Source: Acidimicrobiaceae bacterium
GTDB taxonomy: Bacteria; Actinomycetota; Acidimicrobiia; Acidimicrobiales; Palsa-688
Direction of reading: 5' to 3'
Length of the DNA: 15,080 bases
Assembly (NCBI GenBank): GCA_030838025.1
Contig: JAUTXM010000397.1
Location: forward strand, 1-15,080
Position numbers and translations under genes: made by a program. The notes beneath the pieces are model-generated. The model saw only the letters and a program-made list of their open reading frames with translations, ran no database searches and was not told the DNA's origin. Shown one piece after another: positions 1-7,400 of the stretch (position 1 is the first letter of the stretch; each line of letters starts with the position of its first letter).

Positions 1-1
1 G

Positions 2-880
2 GCCTTCCGCCGCTACACCGAGGAGCGAAGCCGGCTCAACGAGCGGATCCGGACCCAGCGAACCTGGTCGGAGCACGGGGTGGCGGCGCGCAAGCGCAAG
101 CCCCGCGACCATGACAAGGCGCAGCAAGGATTCTTCCAGGACCGTACCGAGAAGCAGGCGGCCAAGGTGCGGGCCAGCGAACGCCGCCTCGAGCGACTCG
201 AGCACAGCCAGGCTGTCGCCAAACCATGGGAAGGCTGGCAACTGCAGCTGTCGCTCACTCCCGAGCGGCGCTCCGGCGAGGTCGTGGTGCGCCTGACGTC
301 AGCGGTAGCCGAACGGGGATCATTCTCGCTCGGACCGGTCGATCTGGAGATCGGCTGGGCGGAACGGGTGGCCGTCCTGGGGCCCAACGGTTCTGGCAAG
401 TCCACCCTGCTGCGGGCGATCCTCGGCGAACTCCCGCTGGCCGGGGGCAATCGATGGGCCGGGCCATCGGTGGTGTTCGGCAATCTCGACCAGGGCCGAG
501 CCGGCCTGGCGACACCGTCGGATGTGGTCCTCCCGAGCTTCATGGCTGCGACCGGCATGCTGCAGGCCGAGGCTCGCAGCCTGCTGGCCAAGTTCGGCCT
601 CGGGGCGGACCAGGCCCACCGCCGCATGTCGGCCTTGTCGCCCGGGGAGCGAACCCGGTTGATCTTGGCAGTTCTCATGGCCGGCGGCATCAACTGTCTC
701 GTGTTGGACGAACCGACCAATCACCTCGACCTCCCGGCGATCGAGCAACTGGAGGTCGCCCTGAACGCCTTCGCGGGAACGCTGATTTGCGTGAGCCACG
801 ATCGTTGGCTTCTCGACGCCGTCGCGTTCGACCGCTCCATTCTCGTCGAGGAGGGCCGGGTCTCGCTCCAGGCTGGCTGA
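2..880 (+). CDS. ABC-F family ATP-binding protein, C-terminal part (5' end outside window)
   Basis: Soluble ABC-F ATPase. The family binds the ribosomal E site and acts in translation or antibiotic protection rather than transport. The reading frame is open from base 2, so only the inter-domain linker and second ATPase domain are seen. The linker is highly charged (about residues 1-75, rich in Lys, Arg and Glu), as expected for the ABC-F linker that reaches towards the tRNA. The second nucleotide-binding domain has Walker A GPNGSGKST (bases about 382-408), signature LSPGERTRL, Walker B CLVLDEPTNHLD and the switch histidine in CVSHDRW. There is no membrane segment. The gene ends 14 bp from a convergent lipoprotein gene, with no obvious terminator between. 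Subfamily (resistance or housekeeping) cannot be decided without the N-terminal half. I see no truncation other than the window edge. Confidence 0.95.
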   Translation, partial: AFRRYTEERSRLNERIRTQRTWSEHGVAARKRKPRDHDKAQQGFFQDRTEKQAAKVRASERRLERLEHSQAVAKPWEGWQLQLSLTPERRSGEVVVRLTSAVAERGSFSLGPVDLEIGWAERVAVLGPNGSGKSTLLRAILGELPLAGGNRWAGPSVVFGNLDQGRAGLATPSDVVLPSFMAATGMLQAEARSLLAKFGLGADQAHRRMSALSPGERTRLILAVLMAGGINCLVLDEPTNHLDLPAIEQLEVALNAFAGTLICVSHDRWLLDAVAFDRSILVEEGRVSLQAG

Positions 881-894
881 GGCGCAGCTGGTGA

Positions 895-1686
895 CTACGC
901 CGACGTTCCCGCCGGGAGCACGACGGACTCCTTGAGGGTAGTGGCGCAGAACTGGAACGGGAACGGGACGATCGCGTAGGTCGATGCGACGGGTGTGTTG
1001 AACGAGACTCCGTTCGCCAGTTGGCAAGACACTCCGGGGGCGGTCCACATCAGGAAGAAAACCGCCCCCTGACCGGGATTCAGTGACACCAGCCGGGGGC
1101 TGGCGCCGATCGCTCCGACCTGGGCCGAGATCGGCACGACGACCGCCTGGACCGACGAGCTGCCACCACCACCTGCCTGGGTCCGGTACGGCGCTACGCC
1201 CGGATACCCGGTCATGTTGCAGGCGTTTTGGGTGGTGTTCGTGATGGTGAAGGTCTCGGTGTGGCTGGTCCCCTGGTTCTTCGTAGCCGCGGGCGCCACC
1301 TTAAGAGCTGCTGTCCGGCACGACGTTGCACCACCGCTGGTTGTGGTCGGTGGTGCAACGGTCGGAAACGGGAAAGGATCGATGGTTGTCGGCGCCGCGC
1401 CTCCCGATGGGACGGTGGTGACGTTTCCCGCCGAGACCTGGCCCGGCACCGTCGTTGGCGCGACGGTGGAACTGGTGACATCGACGCTTGTCGTGGTCTC
1501 CTCTCCAAGGGGCGAACCCGACGCCGCGACATGTCCACCACCCCCGCTGCACCCGGTGGCGACGACCAAGGCGACGACCAAGGCGACGAGGATCACAGCT
1601 GCGGTTTGGAACGGCCAGCTACCCCGGCACCAACTGCGAGCCTGCGAACTCGCAGCTGGCCGCCAGGACGAACAGGGTCGGATCAA
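895..1686 (-). CDS. Putative lipoprotein with DUF4232 domain
   Basis: 263-aa exported protein of unknown function. A hydrophobic segment (residues about 29-43) leads to a lipobox VATGC with the acceptor Cys at 46, so it should be a lipid-anchored surface protein. Residues about 50-120 are a Thr/Ser/Pro/Val-rich linker, and the rest matches the DUF4232 pattern of actinobacterial secreted proteins. Four Cys (in TSCRTA, NACNMTG, VSCQLA, FQFCATT) could form two disulfides. The DNA for the signal core carries two perfect 12-bp tandem copies (gacgaccaaggc, + strand 1561-1584) encoding the repeating VALV hydrophobic stretch. The ATG at 1686 gives an unusually long n-region, and a start nearer the hydrophobic core is possible. 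It lies 36 bp downstream of another exported-protein gene on the same strand, probably in one transcript. The domain call is firm; the role is unknown. Confidence 0.82.
   Translation of the reverse strand: MIRPCSSWRPAASSQARSWCRGSWPFQTAAVILVALVVALVVATGCSGGGGHVAASGSPLGEETTTSVDVTSSTVAPTTVPGQVSAGNVTTVPSGGAAPTTIDPFPFPTVAPPTTTSGGATSCRTAALKVAPAATKNQGTSHTETFTITNTTQNACNMTGYPGVAPYRTQAGGGGSSSVQAVVVPISAQVGAIGASPRLVSLNPGQGAVFFLMWTAPGVSCQLANGVSFNTPVASTYAIVPFPFQFCATTLKESVVLPAGTSA
1324..1360. repeat. 12-bp perfect inverted repeat inside the lipoprotein gene
   Basis: The arms cgttgcaccacc (1324-1335) and ggtggtgcaacg (1349-1360) are exact reverse complements around a 13-nt loop. The hairpin lies within the coding sequence, at the boundary between the Thr/Pro-rich linker and the DUF4232 domain, where it encodes part of APPTTTSGG. 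No T run follows on either strand, so it is not a standard terminator. It may simply reflect codon use in a Thr/Pro/Gly-rich stretch, but the perfect length is notable. Confidence 0.6.
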
Positions 1687-1722
1687 GTGGACCAGTGGCC
1701 GGCGCGCCGGCTGCGGTGCCTA

Positions 1723-2238
1723 CTAACCGAGTGTGACGACGCCAACATCGCTGGAAACCGTGCAGCCGAGGAGGTCGCAAACCCTCATTGTCACCACGGC
1801 GACGCTGTCGCCGCTGAGCAGTGGGAGCGCCCCGGCGTCGGTAGCGGCGTACACCACACCTTCCTGGTTCCTGCCGTTACAGGTGAGGTCGGTGATGGTT
1901 CTCGTGGCTTCGGTGATGGTTTCGGTGCCGTTGTGGCCGATGTCCTCGGTGAACTGGAAGGTCAAACTCGACGTCGACCCGAGCAGCTGAGGAAGTATCG
2001 GGGAATCAAGGGTCTGCGAGCATTTGTAGCTCGCGTTCACGCCGACACTGGCCCCAAACTGGCCTAGCGTTCCTTGGCCTCCGAAAGTGAAACTGATCCG
2101 CGGGGCGAGCAAACCCACTTCGTGCAGCTGGCTCGCCGCGGGCGCGGCGGTCGCGACGGGGCTGGTGGCGATCGCACCCACAAGAAGGGCTCCAATCATT
2201 CCTGCCGATGCCGCGATCATCCTCGGACGCTTCATCAT
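1723..2238 (-). CDS. Secreted protein of unknown function, four cysteines
   Basis: 171 aa, family not recognised. A Sec-type signal peptide is clear: MMKRPR n-region, hydrophobic core AGMIGALLVGAIA, and cleavage sites of the AxA type near TAAPAAS (residues 30-36). The mature part is about 135 residues, rich in Ser, Thr, Gly and Val with short alternating hydrophobic stretches, suggesting a beta-rich fold. Its four Cys (YKC, LTC, RVC, LGC) could make two disulfides. There is no second membrane segment. The start is well supported: GAGGAAG lies just upstream of ATGATG on the minus strand. It is followed at 36 bp by the DUF4232 lipoprotein gene, so both may be secreted together. Confidence 0.75.
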   Translation of the reverse strand: MMKRPRMIAASAGMIGALLVGAIATSPVATAAPAASQLHEVGLLAPRISFTFGGQGTLGQFGASVGVNASYKCSQTLDSPILPQLLGSTSSLTFQFTEDIGHNGTETITEATRTITDLTCNGRNQEGVVYAATDAGALPLLSGDSVAVVTMRVCDLLGCTVSSDVGVVTLG

Positions 2239-2501
2239 TGACTTCCTCTCTGGTTTGGTGTCGACAACCCGGGCGCTACGCCTCGCACACGATGAAGAAG
2301 CCTGTCCACCGGTCCGAAATGGTCAATTCTGCTGAAACCTACCAGTTCGTCCCGACATCGTCAACGGCCACCTTCGCGCCCGCCCGACTGGCCGATGGCG
2401 CGGACCGTGTTGCGAAGAGCGACCGATGAGTTGGCGCGTCTCCGCTCGACTAGGGGGCAAGAACGGTGCGCCCGGCTACGGGCGCGTAGAAAGGATGTGT
2501 A

Positions 2502-2986
2502 ATGGCGACATTGACAAAGATCACCCCTTGCTTGTGGTTCGACACCGAGGGCGAGGAGGCGGCAACGTTCTACACGAGCATTTTCGAGAACTCGCGCGTC
2601 ATGAAAGTGACCCGCTACGGCTCTGCCGGACCCCGGCCTGAGGGCACCGTGATGACCGTGAGTTTCGAGCTTCAGGGTCAGGAATTTATTGCGCTCAACG
2701 GCGGGCCTGAATTCACGTTCAACGAGGCGATCTCATTTCAAGTGAAGTGCGATCGCAAGGGGAGGTCGACCGGCTCTGGACCAAGCTCGGTGACGGGGGC
2801 AAAGAGGGGCCGTGCGGCTGGCTCAAGGACAAGTTCGGCGTGTCATGGCAGATCGTGCCCACCTTGCTGGAGCAGCTGATCAACGACCCCGATCCCGGGA
2901 AGGTCCAGCGTGTGATGACGGCGATGTTCGGTATGTCGAGGATCGATACCGCGGAGCTGCAGCGCGCCGCCGACGCCCAAGTTTGA
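2502..2986 (+). pseudogene. PhnB-like VOC family protein, broken by a single frameshift
   Basis: The two overlapping frames together form one protein of the PhnB / 3-demethylubiquinone-9 3-methyltransferase-like VOC family, metalloenzyme-fold proteins of often unknown substrate. Frame 1 (from ATG 2502, preceded by AAAGGA) gives ITPCLWFDTEGEEAATFYTS up to ISFQVKCD. The remaining half continues in another frame as EVDRLWTKLGDGG, WLKDKFGVSWQIVP and a C-terminal helix to the stop at 2986. The switch point is the GGGG run at 2759-2762; one extra G would restore a 161-aa protein, the normal family length, reading CDRKGEVDRLW. All conserved blocks are otherwise intact, so this is either a very recent mutation or a sequencing/assembly indel. 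As given, the product would end at 2879 after about 85 native residues. Confidence 0.8.
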
Positions 2987-3031
2987 CGACCTGATTTGTT
3001 CCCTAGGTCAAGAATGTCGCATTTCGGCCCG

Positions 3032-3065
3032 ATGGGTTAACGAACAAAGAAACCGGGTAACCCAT
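3032..3065. repeat. Inverted repeat upstream of the DUF6458 gene
   Basis: The arms ATGGGTTA (3032-3039) and TAACCCAT (3058-3065) are perfect reverse complements around 18 nt. There is no T tail, so a terminator is unlikely. Arm centres are 26 bp apart, about 2.5 helical turns, and the repeat ends 39 bp before the ATG at 3105. It could be an operator or part of a 5' leader hairpin. Function is inferred only from position. Confidence 0.4.
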
Positions 3066-3104
3066 TGCCATCGAATCATTAGACAGGGAATGGAGAATCT
3101 GACC

Positions 3105-3344
3105 ATGGGACTCGGAACGAGCATTTTCCTCATCGCCGTCGGCGCCATCTTGAACTTCGCAGTAGATGTCCAGACGCAGGGCTTCAACCTGCACACGATC
3201 GGGGTCATCTTGATGGTCGTCGGTGCCGTCGGCGCCGTGCTGTCCCTTGTCTTCTGGAGCAGCTGGGGCGGCTTTCACACCAGCAGGCGGACGGTGGTTG
3301 ACGCTGGACCGAGTCGCCGGATGTACCAGGACGAGGTCCTCTAG
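3105..3344 (+). CDS. Small DUF6458 membrane protein
   Basis: 79-aa integral membrane protein of the DUF6458 type, found widely in actinobacteria with unknown function. From the ATG at 3105 it begins MGLGTSIFLIAVGAIL, the characteristic family start. Two hydrophobic helices follow (about residues 4-20 and 29-49), ending in LVFW, then a short polar cytoplasmic tail with several Arg. An in-frame ATG at 3090 would add five residues, but the family start and the GGAG at 3092-3095, 9 nt before the second ATG, favour 3105. It is a single-gene unit, closed by a strong terminator at 3375. It has no enzymatic motif. Confidence 0.85.
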   Translation: MGLGTSIFLIAVGAILNFAVDVQTQGFNLHTIGVILMVVGAVGAVLSLVFWSSWGGFHTSRRTVVDAGPSRRMYQDEVL

Positions 3345-3374
3345 CCGGCGCAGCTTTTCGCTCTCAGTTGGATG

Positions 3375-3404
3375 CGGGGCTCACAGCGTGGTGAGCCCCG
3401 TTTT
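3375..3404 (+). terminator. Rho-independent terminator after the DUF6458 gene
   Basis: A perfect 10-bp GC-rich stem (cggggctcac / gtgagccccg) with loop agcgtg is followed directly by TTTT. It starts 30 bp after the DUF6458 stop codon and before the next gene, so it ends the plus-strand transcript. Confidence 0.85.
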
Positions 3405-3503
3405 CCGCGTCGCGACCCTTGATCGGTCGTCCCGCTTCCCACGTCGCAACGACCCAGGGGCGGTCCGGTCGCTGCGCCGTGCCATTAGGGGAGGGTATTT
3501 GGC

Positions 3504-4019
3504 ATGGACGACATACAACGGGCGCGCTACGACCGTGTGTTCGATGCCTACGTCAACGCGGCGGGACCCATAACACGGGATTGCTTCGCCCAGCTCACCA
3601 AGGCATTGGCGGAAATACGAGGACAGTCAGCCGACTCCGCCGCCGTCGCCGAGTTCGACGCGGAACTGGGGAACTCGTGGGACCGACTGGCGGCGCGTGC
3701 CGACACGGACAACGACGGCAGGTGTCTCGCGGCAAGTAGCGTGCCGCCGGGCGACGATAACTGCGGGCATGCGACAGGGACGGACATGGTTCTGGCTGAG
3801 TTCGACCCGACTGTGCCGGGTGACCGTTGGACAGGGTCCCTGAATCAGGCCGGGTGGCTCACGGGGTCGGCGGTCCCGACCGGCGCGATCTCGGCATCGA
3901 CGATTCGATGGGGCGCAACGACGATGAGGCGGTCGTTCGGTTGTAGATCGACCGGCGCAGACTTTGCGGGGTTGAGCACGATTCCCTCGGCCGCTCCGCC
4001 GGCTGCCGCGATCGACTGA
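3504..4019 (+). pseudogene. Degenerate EF-hand (calerythrin-like) protein gene
   Basis: The first about 75 residues resemble actinobacterial calerythrin-like Ca2+-binding proteins, which start D-x-QRARYDRVFDAY and have a WERLAARADTDGDGR-type second loop. Here the first EF loop reads YVNAAGPITRDCF, so the acidic Ca2+ ligands are gone. The second loop DTDNDGR is intact up to its seventh residue and then loses the expected V-S-R-x-E. That sequence, VSRGK, appears in a neighbouring frame (bases 3722-3736) and is followed at once by TAG, which suggests a frameshift plus a stop. The remaining about 95 codons to 4019 look non-coding and overlap the 3' end of the convergent channel gene by 175 bp. 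The start is well defined, with GGGGAGGG about 8 nt before ATG 3504. It could still be expressed as a short protein, but Ca2+ binding is doubtful. Confidence 0.6.
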
Positions 4020-5797
4020 TACCCGATCACGAGGTGGCCCGCTCGCTGGGCCGCGGCGACGTAGGACGCGTAGGGCAACGAGGGCGAGGGGACCGTGTAG
4101 TCGCTCACCAGCCTGGTGCCGATCTCCGATCCCTGCACGTCGAAGAGGTCTTCGAAGACCTTCTCCCGTTCCGGTATCTCGGCAAGCTGCGACAGCATGA
4201 GGGCAGTGAGCCGTTCGCTGACGATCAGATCATGGGCCCCGGCAATGCGCGCCAGCTCGACGTTTCGGATGTCCAGCACCTCGCATACGATGCTCATGTC
4301 GGCGCCGAGGTCAGGGTGGTTGCGGCGGAACTTTCGTAGCTGGAGCAGGGTCATGAGGGTTCGGGCGTCAGCAGACTCAGGGGTGACGTCGGTGCGGTAG
4401 CACAGCACCACGACCCGCTCGTAACGCTCCGCGGCCGCGAGGGCGCCGACTTGCATTGGCGACGAGGAACGTTTCCTCGTGACCAACAGCTCGAGGTTGC
4501 GCAGCCCTGGAACCTCGACGGCGCCTTCCGCGATCAGTGCCTCGTCGACGAGGACCCTGAGAAGTGACCCAGGCGGCACCCAGAGGTCCAGCTCGGAAAC
4601 GATCCGGGGAGCGAGCGGGTTCCACCCGACCATGAGGATTCGGGCCGGCTCGCCCACACTGGCGCTGACCGGGGCGGGTGCTGCGGGCGGACACTCCGCC
4701 TCACTGCGAAGGCCCAGATGGTCTGTATCGCAGGCCACGACGATGGTCGCATCGCCCGGTCCGAGCACGAAGTCATCGGAGGGGTTCAGTCGTACCACGC
4801 CTGCCGCAGTCCGCACTCCGATGGCGGACGCGGTTTCGTAGCTGAGCACCAGGTCGCCAAACCGGCGACCCTCGAGTGCCCGGTTCTCGTCGAACTGGAT
4901 TTCGACGTCCTCGAAGTCGAGCAGCTCCTGGAAGACCGCACCGAGGCCGCTGTGGCGACATGCCTGGGCCGTGACGCGGGCGATTACGTCCGACGACGCG
5001 ATGGTGATCGCCGCCCCGTCGGTCGCGTCGCGCAGCGCTTCGGCGTTCTCCGGGTACAGACAGTCGGCCACCACCCGCAGGTTGGCAAAGCGATCGTCGT
5101 CCATCAGCGCCAGGACAGTGCCGATGGCTTGGGCGTCGCCGTCGTCATAGTTGCTCGCCAACACGATGACCGAACGGCTGTCGTAGGGGCTGGTTCGGGC
5201 CAGATCGGCCGGGCTCGAGGGATCGCCGCTGCGGCAGACGATCCGGGTGCGGCCCAGATCCGGGATGCGAGCGCGGATCTCGCTGTCCATCTCCACACGG
5301 TCGCGAGGCGCCAGCACGACGATGCAGCTCCTGCGGCGGCTGCGGTAGGCAACGACAAGTTCAGAGATGACCGGGAAGATCTTCTCCGACCAGCCCAGGA
5401 CGAGCGTGTGACCCTCCTCCAGGACCTGGCTGCGTCCCTTGCGCAGCTCACTCACCCGGCGATCGATGCCGGTGGCCACGAGGCCGATCAGCGAGCTGGT
5501 CACCAGGATGCCGAAGAGCACCACGAACAGCGACTGCACCCGGAGGGGCCATCCGACGTCGCTCTGCATGGCCGACGGATCGATCGACCGCAGCATGTTT
5601 TCCCAAAGGGCTTCCAGGACGCTGGTCTGCTTGTGGGGGTGCATGGCGATCCCGGCCACCGACACGATGACGCCGGTAAGGAGGACGACCACGAAGGTGA
5701 TGACGGCAAGCCAGACGATGATTCCGACGGTGCCCGAGGCCAGCGTGGTGTCAAAGCGATAGCGGGTCCGAGCACGGAACGAGTGGCGATTGGACAT
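3845..5797 (-). CDS. CASTOR/POLLUX-type ion channel with two RCK-like domains
   Basis: 650-aa predicted ion channel of the CASTOR/POLLUX family, named after plant nuclear-envelope cation channels; the bacterial members are poorly studied. The N-terminus has a basic patch and TM1 (about residues 22-51), then a pore-loop region (58-85, with LRSIDPSAMQSD) and TM2 (about 87-111). RCK/TrkA-like Rossmann domain 1 begins at HTLVLGWSEKIFPVISEL (about 130) and domain 2 at RILMVGWNPLAPRIVSEL (about 386), the paired cytosolic gating domains of this family. I chose ATG 5797 (MSNRHSF) because GGAGGGGG lies just upstream. The longer frame from 5944 would overlap the pyruvate kinase gene by 50 nt and has no family support. 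It follows the kinase gene by 97 bp on the same strand. Ion selectivity cannot be read from sequence. Confidence 0.88.
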   Translation of the reverse strand: MSNRHSFRARTRYRFDTTLASGTVGIIVWLAVITFVVVLLTGVIVSVAGIAMHPHKQTSVLEALWENMLRSIDPSAMQSDVGWPLRVQSLFVVLFGILVTSSLIGLVATGIDRRVSELRKGRSQVLEEGHTLVLGWSEKIFPVISELVVAYRSRRRSCIVVLAPRDRVEMDSEIRARIPDLGRTRIVCRSGDPSSPADLARTSPYDSRSVIVLASNYDDGDAQAIGTVLALMDDDRFANLRVVADCLYPENAEALRDATDGAAITIASSDVIARVTAQACRHSGLGAVFQELLDFEDVEIQFDENRALEGRRFGDLVLSYETASAIGVRTAAGVVRLNPSDDFVLGPGDATIVVACDTDHLGLRSEAECPPAAPAPVSASVGEPARILMVGWNPLAPRIVSELDLWVPPGSLLRVLVDEALIAEGAVEVPGLRNLELLVTRKRSSSPMQVGALAAAERYERVVVLCYRTDVTPESADARTLMTLLQLRKFRRNHPDLGADMSIVCEVLDIRNVELARIAGAHDLIVSERLTALMLSQLAEIPEREKVFEDLFDVQGSEIGTRLVSDYTVPSPSLPYASYVAAAQRAGHLVIGYQSIAAAGGAAEGIVLNPAKSAPVDLQPNDRLIVVAPHRIVDAEIAPVGTADPVSHPA

Positions 5798-5894
5798 GTA
5801 GGCCCCCTCCAGCTGAAGTTGAATGCCACGCCCAGCGGGCACATGGCAAGCGTCGCGGGATGTCGCTAGGCGGTGGTCGGGGGGCCCCGCACGA

Positions 5895-7346
5895 TCAATG
5901 GACTCGCACCAAGCGCAGGACATCGGTGGCCGGCTCGAGTTCATCGGGGAATCCGACCAGGACCACGACGATGTCGCCGGGCCGGCAGGCGCCGACGTCG
6001 ACGGCAGCCTTGACGGAAAACCACACGATGTCGTCGATCGACGACCGTTCCTGGTCGACGACCGACTGTATGCCCCAGGCGACCGAGAGCTGGCGAGCGG
6101 TTCGGGGAGATGGCGTGACGGCGACGACTGGGACCGGGGGCCGGAACCGAGAGATGGAGCGGGCCGTCGAGCCGGAACGGGTGGCGCAAATGATCGCCGA
6201 CGCGCTGGAGTCGTAGGCGGCGCGCCACGCCGCAGCGGTGATGGCCGAGACGATCCGCGTGGCCACGGGAGCCGAATCGGCGGCGCTGTGGCGGCGCCCC
6301 AAATCGCTGCCCCAGGCGTAGTAGTCGAATTCCTGCTCGGCGGCCAGCGCGATTCGGGCCATCCATGTCACCGCGGCAACCGGGTCGTGCCCCACCGCGG
6401 TCTCGGCGGAGAGCATGAGGGCGCTGGTTCCGTCGAGCACGGCGTTGGCCACGTCGGAGACTTCGGCGCGCGTCGGCGTGGGCGCCTGAATCATCGATTC
6501 GAGCATCTGGGTGGCGGTGATCACCGGTATCGCCCCCGACACGCCGCTGCGGATGATCTGCTTCTGGATGTGGGGAACCCGCTCAAGGGGGAGACGTACC
6601 CCGAGGTCGCCCCGGGCCACCATCACACCATCGGACGCGTGGATGATGGCGTCGAGATCGTCCACCGCCGCTGGCGTTTCGATCTTGGCCACCAACATGG
6701 GGCCACCGGAACCGACGGCGTTTCGCACCGCCTTCACGTCGGCGGCGGTACGTACGAACGAGATGGCGACGGCATCGACACCCGCCTCGGTAACCGCGAG
6801 CAGCAACCTCAGATCCTCGGCGGTCGGTGTCGGGATCGAGAATTTCTCGGGCGGCAGGTTCACGCCCGGACGGCCTCGCAGCACCCCGCCGCTGCGCACC
6901 CGGGCGACCGCACCACTCGGCTCGACGGCTTCGACGAGCAACGTGACGCCGCCGTCGCCCAGTGCGATGAGGTCGCCCGGTTCGATGTCCTGCAGGAGGC
7001 GTGGATAGTCGATACCGATCACGGTGGCGGCGCTGCTGCCTGCTTCGGGTACCAGTCCCACCTGAGCGCCCTCGCTGAGCGCTACCCCCTCGGCGGGGAA
7101 GGAGCCGGCTCGTACCTTGGGGCCGGGAAGGTCGGCCACCACCCCGATGTGGCGGCCGCATTCGTCGGCAGCCGCACGAATCGCCGCCATCTTGGCGATG
7201 CTTGCTTCGACCGGCTCATGGGCCAAGCCCAGCCGTGCCATGTCCATTCCTGCATGGATCATCTCAACCAGGATCCCGGGAGCACATGAGGCGGGTCCGA
7301 TGGTGGCGACGATTTTGGTCCGTCGGGCGACCGAGGCACTGGTCAC
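5895..7346 (-). CDS. pyk: Pyruvate kinase, divergent K+-independent type
   Basis: 483 aa, normal length. It catalyses phosphoenolpyruvate + ADP to pyruvate + ATP, the last step of glycolysis, in the cytosol. The start RRTKIVATIGPAS is typical. The catalytic core is present: Arg38, Lys221 and Glu223 in VAKIETP, Asp247 in ARGDLGV, Thr279 in ATQMLESM, and PTRAEVSDVANAVLDG. The C-terminal domain has TRSGSTARSISRFRP. Unusual points: the RLNFSHG motif is RLGLAHE, so the Asn and Ser that bind K+ in classical enzymes are Gly40 and Ala42. The next block is DLPGPKVR, with Lys77 where K+-dependent enzymes have Glu; Lys there is linked to K+ independence. DGTDAVMLSGETA is changed to DGTSALMLSAETA. The start is GTG at 7346 with only a weak GAAGG upstream. 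It may be a paralogue of the main enzyme. Confidence 0.92.
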   Translation of the reverse strand: MTSASVARRTKIVATIGPASCAPGILVEMIHAGMDMARLGLAHEPVEASIAKMAAIRAAADECGRHIGVVADLPGPKVRAGSFPAEGVALSEGAQVGLVPEAGSSAATVIGIDYPRLLQDIEPGDLIALGDGGVTLLVEAVEPSGAVARVRSGGVLRGRPGVNLPPEKFSIPTPTAEDLRLLLAVTEAGVDAVAISFVRTAADVKAVRNAVGSGGPMLVAKIETPAAVDDLDAIIHASDGVMVARGDLGVRLPLERVPHIQKQIIRSGVSGAIPVITATQMLESMIQAPTPTRAEVSDVANAVLDGTSALMLSAETAVGHDPVAAVTWMARIALAAEQEFDYYAWGSDLGRRHSAADSAPVATRIVSAITAAAWRAAYDSSASAIICATRSGSTARSISRFRPPVPVVAVTPSPRTARQLSVAWGIQSVVDQERSSIDDIVWFSVKAAVDVGACRPGDIVVVLVGFPDELEPATDVLRLVRVH

Positions 7347-7400
7347 GACGAGCGAACCTTCATTTGGGCTCTCGCGGTCACCCGGCTCACGGTGTCGAGA

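Noticed and set aside
1228..2067. 279-codon plus-strand frame across the two exported-protein genes
   Set aside because: It crosses both minus-strand genes and their spacer. The translation is Arg/Gly-rich without motifs, while the minus strand has signal peptides, a lipobox and a ribosome binding site.
2239..2501. Possible small gene or RNA in the 263-bp gap
   Set aside because: The short frames here have no ribosome binding site or motif. I see only the divergent ribosome binding sites of the flanking genes and no convincing promoter or hairpin.
4718..5869. 383-codon open frame on the plus strand antisense to the channel gene
   Set aside because: Low-complexity Asp/His/Arg-rich translation with no domain; the opposite strand has clear RCK and membrane segments.
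5798..5944. N-terminal extension of the channel protein from ATG 5944
   Set aside because: It would overlap the end of the pyruvate kinase gene, and the strong Shine-Dalgarno sequence directly before ATG 5797 decides for the shorter form.
5823..7289. 488-codon open frame on the plus strand antisense to pyruvate kinase
   Set aside because: It is a GC-driven antisense shadow. Its translation is Arg/Gly/His-rich and matches no family, while the minus strand encodes a complete pyruvate kinase.
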